DNA of 29,741 nucleotides from an uncultured Bacilli bacterium (lineage in GTDB: Bacteria > Bacillota_I > Bacilli_A > RF39 > UBA660). Location: the NCBI GenBank assembly GCA_910580135.1, contig CAJTXC010000005.1, positions 1-29,741 of the forward strand, given 5' to 3'. A program made the translations under genes and the position numbers. Under the pieces are notes generated by a model that saw only the letters and a list, made by a program, of their open reading frames with translations, ran no database searches and was not told the origin of the DNA. Below are positions 13,928 to 21,845 of this stretch, piece by piece (position 1 is the first letter of the stretch; the number at the start of each line of letters is the position of its first letter).

Positions 13928-15232
13928 CTATTTTGTTTTAGCATTTTCTTTTTCGGTATATTTATTTAATAAGTTTTCATATAGTTCATTAAAATCAGAT
14001 TGATTAATTTTATCAATTGTTGTTTCATTTTTTTTAACAGTTTTGCCATTTATTGATTCTAAAGAAGAGAATATAATTTCCTTTCTATCTTGATGATAAA
14101 TTATAATACAATCATTTTCAAATTTTTCAAATGGTCCCTTTTTTTGACTATTAAAATAATAATAATAAATATCTTCTCGTTCTAAGCCTATTACAGGAAT
14201 ACCATCAGATTGTATCTGCCACATATATTCACGATATATTGGTTTTATAGTATCAGGAGTATTATAAACCGTATTATAAATTTCTATTAATTTAATTGAT
14301 ATTTGAATTTTTAATTTTTCATTGATGTCATTTACAGCACCATTAATAGTTCTTTCCTCTTTTTTTAAGAAATTATAATCATTAAAAAGTTTAAATAATT
14401 CTAAAGTATCTTCTTTATGAACACCTTTATCTTTTAACGCATTTATTAAAATATTCATATTACCCGTTGATCTTACTTGGAGTAATATATCAGGATCAAC
14501 CAACTCACATAGTAATCTTATAAAGTATGCTTTAATATTTTTTGCATCATCTTTATCATTTAAATATTCATAATTTAAGACACATGCAAGTCCTTCAATA
14601 AACCACGCATAATCGCTATATGAAAGTAATTCTCCACTTTTATCTTCAGCGTGAAATATTTCATGAGACATAGCATAATCTCTAGAAGAATCATTTGCAA
14701 ACGTTATGCTATTATTATCTTGATTATAATTTCCTGCTACGCCATCTTCAAGCAAAGTTTCATCATTTGGGTTAACGATTAAAAAATATAATTTTCTATA
14801 TACATACTCATAATCTAAATATTTATTATCTATAAAATATTGGATATAACCAGTTAATTTCTCTTTTTCCTCAGTTGTTAAATATTCGTTAGAAAGCAAA
14901 GCATAATATAGTAAATAAGCCTTTTTTTCATCTATACTAGAAGCTTTTATACTCTCTATAATACCTTTAAAAACATCATCTTCAACAAAACTTCTAGACT
15001 TCATGTACTTATAATTTGCAATAAAATCACTTGAACTTATTTTTTGCCCATCGAATGGATTTGAAGGACTTAATACATAGTTTGTAATTTTAGATACACA
15101 AGCTCCCATAAGTACCATATCAAATGCTAAAAGAGCACTGATTATTCTGATTTCGGCTTTTGTTCTTTTTCTTTTTTTAGTCAATAATGATTCATTATAC
15201 ACATAAGGATCTTTATCCTTATAAATCTTCAT
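13928..15232 (-). CDS. Membrane-anchored HExxH metallopeptidase-like protein, unrecognised family
   Basis: A 434-residue protein I cannot assign to a named family. A basic cytoplasmic N terminus (KKRKRTKAEIR) precedes one membrane helix (about 29-48, IISALLAFDMVLMGACV), so most of the chain lies outside. The central segment holds AMSHEIFHAED: the HExxH zinc motif with His190, Glu191 and His194. Further on, WFIEGLAC offers Glu213 as third ligand, 19 residues after the second His, which is a gluzincin arrangement. ANDSSRDYAMSHEIFH resembles metallopeptidases of the anthrax-toxin/M34 or basic-secretory kind, but only in the motif. Start is the ATG at 15230-15232 after AGGAG. The GTG at 15241 lies in the ribosome site. 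It sits between jag and mnmE, where most Bacilli have no gene. Confidence 0.75.
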   Translation of the reverse strand: MKIYKDKDPYVYNESLLTKKRKRTKAEIRIISALLAFDMVLMGACVSKITNYVLSPSNPFDGQKISSSDFIANYKYMKSRSFVEDDVFKGIIESIKASSIDEKKAYLLYYALLSNEYLTTEEKEKLTGYIQYFIDNKYLDYEYVYRKLYFLIVNPNDETLLEDGVAGNYNQDNNSITFANDSSRDYAMSHEIFHAEDKSGELLSYSDYAWFIEGLACVLNYEYLNDKDDAKNIKAYFIRLLCELVDPDILLQVRSTGNMNILINALKDKGVHKEDTLELFKLFNDYNFLKKEERTINGAVNDINEKLKIQISIKLIEIYNTVYNTPDTIKPIYREYMWQIQSDGIPVIGLEREDIYYYYFNSQKKGPFEKFENDCIIIYHQDRKEIIFSSLESINGKTVKKNETTIDKINQSDFNELYENLLNKYTEKENAKTK

Positions 15233-15326
15233 AAAAATCACTCCTATTCAACTATTATTATAACTTAAAAAATATTCTTTTAATTAAATTAAATATTAAA
15301 CTGTAAATAATTATATTAAAAAATGT

Positions 15327-15354
15327 AAAAAAAAGAGAAATATTTCTATTCCTC
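15327..15354 (-). terminator. Terminator after jag
   Basis: The minus strand reads GAGGAAT, a 6-nt loop, ATTTCTC (7 bp with one G-T pair), then eight T. It overlaps the jag stop region. Confidence 0.75.
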
Positions 15355-15969
15355 TACTGGTTTAATTATAACATAACGTTCAGGTTCTTCACCTTCACTA
15401 ATAGTTGTTACACCTTTAAAGTTAGATAATCTATTATGAACTAATCTTCTTTCATATGAATTCATTTTATCCATCTTAACTTCTATTTTAGTTTTAACAA
15501 CATCTTTAGCTAATTTAACAGCTAATCTTTCGATGTTTCTTTGTTGTTTTTCTTTATAATCATTTGAATCTAAGATTACGTTAACTCTAACTCCTACTTT
15601 ACTTTGAATTGATTGTCTAAGTAAGTCTTGTAATGATCTCATTGTTCTACCATTTTTACCAATTAAAATAGCACTATTGTCAGAAACCATGTTAACTTTT
15701 ATATAATTTTCTCTTTTTTGAGTTTCAAATTCAACGTTGATTCCCATTAATTCAGTTACTTCTTTTAAATATGACTTAACATACTCTACTATATCTTCTT
15801 TTAATACGATTGTAACAGCATACTTTTTAGATTTAAATAATCCACCAGATTGTTCTTCTGTTACATTATAATAAACTTCGTTTGTTGATGCATTTAATTC
15901 TGCTAAAGCTTTGTTTAATACATCTTCACTATTTTTTCCTTCAAACTTATGACTTTTTAATTTTTGCAC
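15346..15969 (-). CDS. jag: Jag / KhpB (EloR) RNA-binding protein
   Basis: SpoIIIJ-associated RNA-binding protein, linked in streptococci and lactobacilli to control of cell elongation. The Jag_N domain (about 1-50) includes GKNSEDVLNKAL and the GGLFKSKKYAV end. The KH domain carries the GxxG loop IGKNGRTM. The R3H domain ends with ERRLVHNRLS. I use the GTG at 15967-15969 (207 residues) because GAGGAG stands 8 nt upstream. A GTG three codons earlier overlaps that ribosome site. The start overlaps the yidC end by 23 nt, so the two are coupled. Such coupling and order (yidC-jag) is standard. Confidence 0.97.
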   Translation of the reverse strand: MQKLKSHKFEGKNSEDVLNKALAELNASTNEVYYNVTEEQSGGLFKSKKYAVTIVLKEDIVEYVKSYLKEVTELMGINVEFETQKRENYIKVNMVSDNSAILIGKNGRTMRSLQDLLRQSIQSKVGVRVNVILDSNDYKEKQQRNIERLAVKLAKDVVKTKIEVKMDKMNSYERRLVHNRLSNFKGVTTISEGEEPERYVIIKPVEE

Positions 15970-16939
15970 TATTACCACTCCTCATTACTAATAAATTTTG
16001 AATAACCGTAAATAAACTAGAAGTTATCCAATATAAACCAATTGCAGTTGATAATTGGAATGAACTTATTGTAATTATTACTACCATTACGTTCATCATC
16101 ATTTTTGTTGAACCTGCAGCTGGATTTGAGCTATCTGTAGCTTGTGTTCCATTTAACTTTAATGAGAAGAATGTTACAACAAATACTATTACTGGAATTA
16201 TTATATACCACCAACTACCTTGTGATAAAGCAAACCATGGAGTTGTTCCAAGTTGTAATCCTAAGAACTTACCTTCAAATATTGCTGGTGTTCTGTTAAT
16301 TGCCTCTAAGAATGCAATAAATAATGGTAACTGAACTACTGCTACTAAACATCCCGAGAATAATGAAATATTATATTTTTTATAAATTGCCATCATTTCT
16401 TGAGACTTAGCCATCATAGCTTGTTGATCATCCGCTTTATTAGCATACTTCTTTTCTAACTTTTGAAGTTCTGGCTGAGCTTTCTTTAAATTTTCAGATT
16501 GCATCGCGCTCTTTTTCGTTACTGGATATAAAATTAATCTTATTGCAAGACCTGCAAGGATTACTGCTAAACCAAAGTTCTTAACTAAATATCCTAATTT
16601 TAAAATCACCCATGCAAGTGGTTTAATAAATACATTATCCCAAAGTCCTTCACTTGATTTAATAGCAGGTACAAACTTTGAACAGTCTTCTAATTTATCA
16701 GTTTTTACTCCGTTTTTATTATAAATACTTACTAAATCTTTATCTTGTGGTCTACATAAAATATTTTTTGTTAGTGATTGTCCTGTTGCATTGTCCCCTT
16801 TTTCATATTTAACTACGGTTTTTGTTTTTTTACCTTTATCGTTAGTTTTTTCAACAACTAATTGTTTAGTACAACCAGTTAATAAAAAAACTAGTAAAAA
16901 AACTATTAATATCTTACTTATCTTTTTTAGTTTTTTCAT
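15947..16939 (-). CDS. yidC: Membrane protein insertase YidC/OxaA/SpoIIIJ, lipoprotein type
   Basis: Inserts and folds membrane proteins, with or without SecYEG. A lipoprotein signal peptide ends at the lipobox LLTGC, with Cys23 as lipidation site. The conserved insertase core starts around residue 105. It includes Arg134 in GLAIRLILYPVTKKS, the hydrophilic-groove arginine, and five membrane segments, with the coiled hairpin ENLKKAQPELQKLEKKY between the first two. In spore formers the SpoIIIJ paralogue is needed for sigma-G activation. ATG with GGGAG inside the end of rnpA. Length 330; the extracellular N region (24-100) is longer than in B. subtilis SpoIIIJ (261 aa overall). Confidence 0.98.
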   Translation of the reverse strand: MKKLKKISKILIVFLLVFLLTGCTKQLVVEKTNDKGKKTKTVVKYEKGDNATGQSLTKNILCRPQDKDLVSIYNKNGVKTDKLEDCSKFVPAIKSSEGLWDNVFIKPLAWVILKLGYLVKNFGLAVILAGLAIRLILYPVTKKSAMQSENLKKAQPELQKLEKKYANKADDQQAMMAKSQEMMAIYKKYNISLFSGCLVAVVQLPLFIAFLEAINRTPAIFEGKFLGLQLGTTPWFALSQGSWWYIIIPVIVFVVTFFSLKLNGTQATDSSNPAAGSTKMMMNVMVVIITISSFQLSTAIGLYWITSSLFTVIQNLLVMRSGNSAKIKKS

Positions 16940-16943
16940 CTAG

Positions 16944-17279
16944 TTATTTTCTCCCATCTAAAATTTTTTTAAAAACACTAATTAAGTCTTCCTTTAATTC
17001 TAAATACTGGGCGCAAATTACGCTTTTCTTTAATACAATTATATAATCTTTATTAGGAAATTGCAACTTTGATTTATCGATAATATCCTTAACTCTTCTT
17101 TTTGTTTTATTTCTAAAGTGAGCCTTCCCTATTTTTTTAGAAACACATATTCCAAATCTGTAATTATCTACATCATTTTCCTTAATATATATATAAGCAT
17201 ATTTAGAAGCAACTTGATTTCTTAATTTAAATGCTTTATCAAAATCTTTTTTTTCTTTAACTATATTTAACTTCTTCAT
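16944..17279 (-). CDS. rnpA: Ribonuclease P protein component
   Basis: Protein subunit of RNase P that helps the catalytic RNA cut 5' leaders from pre-tRNAs. The hallmark FGICVSKKIGKAHFRNKTKRRVKDII (the RNR motif) lies in the middle of a small basic 111-residue protein. KKLNIVKEKKDFDKAFKLRN at the N terminus matches the family. ATG with GAGGTGAT. The stop lies 4 nt before the yidC start. Expression from the rpmH promoter is likely reduced by the hairpin at 17302-17327. Confidence 0.98.
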   Translation of the reverse strand: MKKLNIVKEKKDFDKAFKLRNQVASKYAYIYIKENDVDNYRFGICVSKKIGKAHFRNKTKRRVKDIIDKSKLQFPNKDYIIVLKKSVICAQYLELKEDLISVFKKILDGRK

Positions 17280-17301
17280 TTAATATCACCTCAATGATAA
17301 C

Positions 17302-17327
17302 AAAAAACCACTTACCTAAATAAGTGG
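17302..17327 (-). terminator. Intra-operon terminator/attenuator between rpmH and rnpA
   Basis: Stem CCACTTA with TAAGTGG (17308-17314 and 17321-17327), 6-nt loop and T6 on the minus strand, directly after the rpmH stop. The distance to rnpA is short and no separate rnpA promoter is visible. It probably lets only part of the strong rpmH transcription through. Confidence 0.8.
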
Positions 17328-17329
17328 AA

Positions 17330-17458
17330 TTATGCTGATAATTTCTTACGTCCTTTTGCTCTTCTTTTATTTATAACGCCTGTTCCAGCTAATTTTCTAG
17401 CAAAAAATCCGTGAGTTTTCTTTCTCTTATGGTTATTTGGTTGAAAAGGTCTTTTCAT
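17330..17458 (-). CDS. rpmH: 50S ribosomal protein L34
   Basis: Small basic ribosomal protein, 42 residues, just below the usual 44-46. It begins MKRPFQPNNHKRKKTHGFFA, close to the universal MKRTFQPsNrKRkrxHGFraR, and ends KRRAKGRKKLSA. The ATG at 17456-17458 has GGAGGTG 7 nt upstream. It is the first gene of the leftward origin operon and is driven by a consensus promoter, in keeping with the high output required for a ribosomal protein. Confidence 0.99.
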   Translation of the reverse strand: MKRPFQPNNHKRKKTHGFFARKLAGTGVINKRRAKGRKKLSA

Positions 17459-17511
17459 GTCTACACCTCCCATTTAATTTTGTTTTCGTCTTTTTCTTTT
17501 TTAACACAAGT

Positions 17512-17540
17512 ATTATAAGGGTTATTTAAGTAATTGTCAA
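17512..17540 (-). promoter_or_regulatory. Consensus sigma-A promoter of rpmH
   Basis: TTGACA (17535-17540) and TATAAT (17512-17517) on the minus strand with a 17-nt spacer: a perfect consensus promoter. Transcription starts near 17505, giving a leader of about 47 nt. Confidence 0.97.
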
Positions 17541-17977
17541 CCTTTTTTATGTACAAGCTGTTAATATATCCTATTTTATAAATACTCCTTTATCCCCTAT
17601 TCTTTATTATATTAATCAATATTTATCAATAAACCTTGTCAATACCTTTTCCACATTTTCTAAAAAAAGTTTATTTTAATGTAAAATAGTTAATCACATA
17701 CTTTTCCACAGATTTACAGCGTTTTTCCTTATGTTTTCTAACAATTTAACTAATTATTAACACCATGTGGAAAACTCTGAAATGTTTATAATTTTAAAGT
17801 TGAAAAAAAATTTGTGGAAAGGTGGATTTTGTCGTTTTTTGTTGAAATATAACGAATTTACCTGTGGATAACTATTGTGGAAAAGTATTTATATACTAAT
17901 ATACATTGTTTTTCCACAGTTTTTTTGGTAAAATAGGTGTAAACAACCGAGGTTTTATAGGGGGAAAGGAGGTTATT
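17541..17977. other. oriC: Replication origin, upstream DnaA-box cluster (oriC part 1)
   Basis: No gene is present in this AT-rich stretch between the rpmH promoter and dnaA. DnaA-box matches are at 17647-17655 and 17702-17710 (TTTTCCACA), 17766-17774 (TGTGGAAAA), 17813-17821 (TGTGGAAAG), 17863-17871 (TGTGGATAA, perfect), 17876-17884 (TGTGGAAAA) and 17910-17918 (TTTTCCACA). Gene context (rpmH divergent from dnaA) and box density identify the origin. It corresponds to incA/incB of B. subtilis, with the unwinding part lying beyond dnaA. An open frame extending dnaA back to 17906 runs through the last box and is leader, not protein. Confidence 0.95.
17906..17934 (+). promoter_or_regulatory. Probable dnaA promoter overlapping a DnaA box
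   Basis: TTGTTT (17906-17911) and TAAAAT (17929-17934) with a 17-nt spacer and TGG directly before the -10 (extended -10). The DnaA box at 17910-17918 lies on the -35/spacer, a position suited to repression by DnaA itself. Start near 17941 gives a 37-nt leader. Confidence 0.7.
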
Positions 17978-19330
17978 ATGAACATAGATAATCTATGGGA
18001 TAATTTCCTAGAAAAAATTAAACCAAAGATATCTTCATTATCATATGATACTTGGTTTAAGAATACTAAGCTGGTATCTCTTGATAATAATGTAGCGAAA
18101 ATACTTGTTGATTCACCATTGCAAAAGAAAAGTTTGCAAGAAACTTGGTATCAAACAATATCGGATGTATTTAGCGAAATAACTAATACTAGCTTCGATT
18201 TTGAGTTTGTATTTGAGGATGAAGTACAAAAAAATGTAAGTATTCCTGTGGAAAATATAGGAGTTCCTTTAAATACACCAGAAAAATCAAACTTAAATTC
18301 AAAGTATACGTTTGATTCATTCATAGTAGGGGATAGTAATAAGTTTGCTTACATGGCAGCGGTTTCTGTTGCAGAAAATCCAGGGAAGACATATAATCCT
18401 TTATTCTTATATGGTAATAGTGGATTAGGGAAGACTCATTTGATGCATGCAATAGGTAACTTTATTATTGAAAACTCTAATAAAAAGGTACTATACGTAA
18501 CAAGTGAACAATTTATATCAGATTTCCTTAATTTAAATAAGAAAGACGAATCTGGTACAAACTTTAACTACATTGATAGCTTTAAGAATAAGTATAGGGG
18601 AGTTGACGTTCTAATAATTGATGATATTCAGTTCTTAGGAGGCGCAACACAAACACAACAGGAGTTTTTCAACACCTTTAATAATTTATATGATGATAAT
18701 AAACAAATTATTATTTCATCAGACCGATCACCAGATGACTTAAAAAAACTAGAAGATCGTCTGCGTACAAGGTTTAATTGGGGATTAAGTGTTAATATTT
18801 ATCCACCAGAATACGAAATGCGTGTTGAAATATTACATAAAAAGATAATTGGTCAAAACATGGCTGGGACAATAAGTGATGACGTTATCGCTTACATTGC
18901 TAATAACTGTGATTCTGACGTAAGACAATTAGAAGGTGCATTAACAAGGGTAATTGCTTATGCGGCAATGTTTAATACAAGTGATATTGATCTTAACTTA
19001 GCAATTGATGCTTTAAAGGATTATTTATCTAAGTCCTCATTTGTTAAAAATAACATTCAAAAGATACAACAAGTAGTAGCAGAATATTACAACATAACGG
19101 TTGAAGACTTAAAATCAAAAAAGAGAAAGGCAGATATTGCATTTCCAAGACAAGTAGCTATATACTTATGTAGAACTCTAACTGATGAGTCATTTCCTAA
19201 GATAGGAATACAATTTGGCGGAAGAGACCATTCAACAGTAATGCATTCAGTGGATAAAATAGATAATGAACTGAAAACTAATCCACAGTTTAAGTCCATA
19301 ATTGATGCATTAAAAAGTAAAATAAAATAA
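17978..19330 (+). CDS. dnaA: Chromosomal replication initiator DnaA
   Basis: AAA+ initiator that binds DnaA boxes and melts the origin. Domain I (1-75) starts IDNLWDNFLEKIKPKIS. A short linker II runs to about 108. The ATPase domain III has Walker A GNSGLGKT (146-153), Walker B LIIDDIQFLGG (212-222) and the arginine-finger helix RLRTRF. The helix-turn-helix domain IV near the C terminus ends with the DNA-binding signature FGGRDHSTVMHSV. Start is the ATG at 17978 (450 residues) because AAAGGAGG lies 5-6 nt upstream. Earlier in-frame codons run back through a DnaA box and have no ribosome site. First gene of the rightward arm. Confidence 0.99.
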   Translation: MNIDNLWDNFLEKIKPKISSLSYDTWFKNTKLVSLDNNVAKILVDSPLQKKSLQETWYQTISDVFSEITNTSFDFEFVFEDEVQKNVSIPVENIGVPLNTPEKSNLNSKYTFDSFIVGDSNKFAYMAAVSVAENPGKTYNPLFLYGNSGLGKTHLMHAIGNFIIENSNKKVLYVTSEQFISDFLNLNKKDESGTNFNYIDSFKNKYRGVDVLIIDDIQFLGGATQTQQEFFNTFNNLYDDNKQIIISSDRSPDDLKKLEDRLRTRFNWGLSVNIYPPEYEMRVEILHKKIIGQNMAGTISDDVIAYIANNCDSDVRQLEGALTRVIAYAAMFNTSDIDLNLAIDALKDYLSKSSFVKNNIQKIQQVVAEYYNITVEDLKSKKRKADIAFPRQVAIYLCRTLTDESFPKIGIQFGGRDHSTVMHSVDKIDNELKTNPQFKSIIDALKSKIK

Positions 19331-19475
19331 GCCTGTGGAATAAAAGGGGAGTTATAATCAGGGTATGTGGATTAAAAACATTAAAAATTTCCTTATTTTA
19401 TAAAGAAAAATGAAGTTATCCACATTATCCACAGTAATAATAATAAAACATTATAAATATAAGGAGAAATAAGAT
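19331..19475. other. oriC: oriC part 2: tandem DnaA boxes, DnaA-trio and DNA unwinding region
   Basis: The dnaA-dnaN gap holds near-matches TGTGGAATA (19334) and TGTGGATTA (19366). A 40-nt A/T run follows, then two directly abutting perfect TTATCCACA boxes (19416-19424, 19425-19433). G and four TAA repeats (19435-19446) come next, leading into AT-rich sequence up to the dnaN ribosome site. Two boxes followed by 5'-TAG/TAA triplets is the layout of the Bacillus basal unwinding system, where DnaA loads from the boxes along the trio onto single strand. The opening site is therefore predicted at about 19434-19465. Confidence 0.9.
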
Positions 19476-20597
19476 ATGAAATTTAGTATTAGAAAAGATG
19501 TTTTACTTCAAAGTTTAAATTCAGTAAGTAAAGCTTTATCAAGTAAAAATTTAATCCCTGTATTATCAGGTATAAAGTTTAATTTAACAAATGAAGGATT
19601 ATTCCTAAGTGCAAGTGATAATGATATAAGTATTGAATCATTTATTAATAAAGATAAGTTAGAAGAAATCGGATTAGTAGGATCAACAGTAATCCAAGGT
19701 AAATATATATTAGAAATAATAAGAAAATTAGAAGGAAGAATAGTAAACATAGAATTATTAGATAACATTAAAGTTTTAATTTCTTGTGGAAATTCTGAAT
19801 TTAATTTAAATTGCATGGAAGCATCTGAATTTCCTAACTTAAACATGGAAGAGAAAAAAGAACCTATTATAATTAAGAAAACAGAATTCAAAAACTTAAT
19901 TAGTAAAACTTCATTTGCTATATCAACACAAGAAACAAGACCAATATTAACTGGTATTAACTTTAAGATAAATGAAGATAAATTAGAATGTATTGCAACA
20001 GATTCATATAGACTTGCTAAAAAATATGTAACTTTAGCAAATAAAGTATCTGAAGATATGAACATAGTAATACCTGGTAAAAACTTAATAGAATTAACTA
20101 AAATATTAGAAGAAAACGATGATAATATTGAAATGCACGTATTTAGTAATAAAGTATTATTTAAATTTGATGATACATTATTTCAAACAAGAGTACTTTC
20201 TGGAACTTTCCCTGATGTTAATAGATTAATACCTGCGTCATTTGAGATTGAAGTAAAAGCTAATGCTAGTGAATTCTTTAACGTAATTGATAGAGCAGCA
20301 TTACTTACTAGCGAAAAAGATAAAAACATCGTTAAGTTTGAGACTGAAGGAAACGAAGTAGTAGTTTCATCTAATTCTCCTGAGATAGGTCGTGTAGAAG
20401 AAAAGATGGATGTTGAAAAGAATAACGAAAATAATATAAAAATAGCATTTTCATCTAAGTTCATGATGGATGCATTAAGAACCGTTGAAAGTAAAAACGT
20501 AGTATTATGCTTTAACAATGATGTTCAACCAATTATTATCAAAGATGATAAAGATAAAACTTTATTACAATTAATATTACCAATTAAAACATACTAA
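19476..20597 (+). CDS. dnaN: DNA polymerase III beta subunit (sliding clamp)
   Basis: Ring-shaped processivity clamp of DNA polymerase III, three repeated domains over 373 residues. The N terminus MKFSIRKDVLLQSLNSVSKALSSK, then IPVLSGIKF, SFAISTQETRPILTGINF and the end LPIKTY are typical; the C-terminal LILPIKTY reads in place of the common PvR tail. ATG with AAGGAG 7 nt upstream, just past the origin unwinding region. It is followed by a terminator. Confidence 0.99.
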   Translation: MKFSIRKDVLLQSLNSVSKALSSKNLIPVLSGIKFNLTNEGLFLSASDNDISIESFINKDKLEEIGLVGSTVIQGKYILEIIRKLEGRIVNIELLDNIKVLISCGNSEFNLNCMEASEFPNLNMEEKKEPIIIKKTEFKNLISKTSFAISTQETRPILTGINFKINEDKLECIATDSYRLAKKYVTLANKVSEDMNIVIPGKNLIELTKILEENDDNIEMHVFSNKVLFKFDDTLFQTRVLSGTFPDVNRLIPASFEIEVKANASEFFNVIDRAALLTSEKDKNIVKFETEGNEVVVSSNSPEIGRVEEKMDVEKNNENNIKIAFSSKFMMDALRTVESKNVVLCFNNDVQPIIIKDDKDKTLLQLILPIKTY

Positions 20598-20620
20598 ACT
20601 AGCTAAAATGCTAGTTTTTT
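20596..20620 (+). terminator. Terminator after dnaN
   Basis: Perfect stem AAACTAGC-(6 nt)-GCTAGTTT followed by T residues, overlapping the dnaN stop. Confidence 0.92.
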
Positions 20621-20665
20621 CTTTGTTTATAAGATATAATTGAATTAGTTAAGGGAGGTTTTGAG

Positions 20666-21400
20666 ATGATAATAAAAAAAGACACAATTGAATTAGCTAA
20701 AGATAATAGGTTTGAAATTAAGACAACAAAAATGGGTCTAAATAGAATTGCAAGTATAATAGTTGATGATATTAAAGGATTAACAGAGGATAAGAAATTA
20801 AAAAGGTTAATTATTATTAATGAAATCTATTTAGAAATATGCAATAGCGGAGAATTAGGATTAACAGAAAATTCATTAAATAATAAAATAAAAGAAGGAA
20901 TAAATAAATTTTTAAATAGTAATAGTTCGGTATATTTATCTAGCATTTATAATAAAAATATAAACTTAGAAGATACATTATCATTATGTGATTACTTAAA
21001 TAATCAGAGTTTTGATAATAAAGTATACTTAAAAATTTATAATCTATTGGTAAATAAAGATAAACAAATTTTAGATTCCAGCAAAAAATTTAAAGAAAAA
21101 GATGAAGTTAAAAATGAATTAGAAGAAATGTTAAGTCAAAAAATATATAAAGATAGTCAAGTAAAAAAACTATCTTTAGATTTAGAAACTATAACGAATT
21201 CCGAATATTACACAATAAAAACTCATAACTTTGTAGAATCATTAAAAAAAGCAGGATTTTCTATCGAAGAAATTAGATATATACTAGATCAAAATTGTAA
21301 AAAAGATTTAGTTAATGCTTTTGATAAAAAAGAAGAATTAAGAATAAAAAATAAAGAAAGAAGTTTATATTTAAAAAGAAAGTATGGCACTAAAAGCTAG
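20666..21400 (+). CDS. Unrecognised 244-aa Lys/Asn/Glu-rich protein
   Basis: No family recognised. It is soluble, with no signal or membrane helix, and almost entirely helix-forming. The C-terminal third (KKFKEKDEVKNELEEMLSQKIYKDSQVKKLSLDLETI) could form a coiled coil. HNFVESLKKAGFSIEEIRYILDQ near residues 189-211 looks like a folded helical tail, and the end is basic (RIKNKERSLYLKRKYGTKS). ATG with GGGAGG at good spacing, and a TATAAT at 20635-20640 directly after the dnaN terminator, mark a new unit. It occupies the dnaN-recF interval where Bacilli normally carry the small S4-domain gene yaaA, which it does not resemble. The next ORF starts 57 nt downstream. Confidence 0.8.
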   Translation: MIIKKDTIELAKDNRFEIKTTKMGLNRIASIIVDDIKGLTEDKKLKRLIIINEIYLEICNSGELGLTENSLNNKIKEGINKFLNSNSSVYLSSIYNKNINLEDTLSLCDYLNNQSFDNKVYLKIYNLLVNKDKQILDSSKKFKEKDEVKNELEEMLSQKIYKDSQVKKLSLDLETITNSEYYTIKTHNFVESLKKAGFSIEEIRYILDQNCKKDLVNAFDKKEELRIKNKERSLYLKRKYGTKS

Positions 21401-21428
21401 TATTTTAGCTAAAATTTCTTGAATGAGT

Positions 21429-21434
21429 TATAAT
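21429..21434 (+). promoter_or_regulatory. -10 element before the 113-aa ORF
   Basis: TATAAT 24 nt before the start codon, in the 57-nt gap. No -35 is recognisable. Weak. Confidence 0.35.
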
Positions 21435-21457
21435 TTTAATTAAGGAGATTTTTTAAT

Positions 21458-21799
21458 ATGACAGAAGAAGATGTAAAAAAACTACATAAAGTTACTAGTA
21501 AATATACCAGGGAACACATGTTTAAAATGATGGGTGAACGTGAACCAATTATTAAACAAAAATTATCTGAAATAGAAGCTGAAGAAATAGAAACTGAAAA
21601 ATATATTGAAAAAGAAATGGAAGAATTATATCCAAGTGAAGAGATCGGACTTTTTCCTTCGTCCTTTGAAGTAGTAGAAAAAGAACTAAAAAAATATGGT
21701 AATTTTTTAGATAGTCAATTTTATAACGGAATAGTAGGCGCTGCAATAGAAGAAGAATCAATTGTAACAAAAAAAGACAAGAAAATTATACTGATTTAG
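21458..21799 (+). CDS. Unrecognised 113-aa charged protein, possibly extended by -1 frameshift
   Basis: No family recognised. The sequence is very acidic and helical (SEIEAEEIETEKYIEKEMEEL, then VVEKELKKYG), without membrane or signal features. ATG with AAGGAG. The reading frame ends KKDKKIILI at 21799. In the -1 frame, translation stays open from the A7 run at 21769-21775 to TAA at 21856-21858, reading NYTDLGEEKKESNFSYKIG. That gives a 133-residue product with a C terminus resembling the rest in composition. The -1-frame stop, not the zero-frame stop, lies at the terminator hairpin. So this is a programmed frameshift, a natural frameshift mutation, or a read error in a homopolymer. Likely co-transcribed with the 244-aa gene. 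Confidence 0.7.
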   Translation: MTEEDVKKLHKVTSKYTREHMFKMMGEREPIIKQKLSEIEAEEIETEKYIEKEMEELYPSEEIGLFPSSFEVVEKELKKYGNFLDSQFYNGIVGAAIEEESIVTKKDKKIILI

Positions 21800-21845
21800 G
21801 AGAAGAGAAAAAAGAATCTAATTTTTCTTATAAAATAGGAACTAA

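Noticed and set aside
17906..17977. 24-residue N-terminal extension of DnaA from TTG
   Set aside because: It runs through a DnaA box and the promoter -10. The ATG at 17978 has a strong ribosome site and the family N terminus.
18247..18255. TGTGGAAAA DnaA-box match inside dnaA
   Set aside because: Single match within conserved coding sequence; expected by chance at this AT content and not part of the clusters.
19508..20518. Minus-strand open frames across dnaN
   Set aside because: Antisense of dnaN; composition typical of shadow frames.
21391..21416. Possible terminator between the 244-aa and 113-aa ORFs
   Set aside because: CTAAAA/TTTTAG pairing exists but is only 6 bp, all but one pair A-T, without a T tract. 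The two genes may be co-transcribed.
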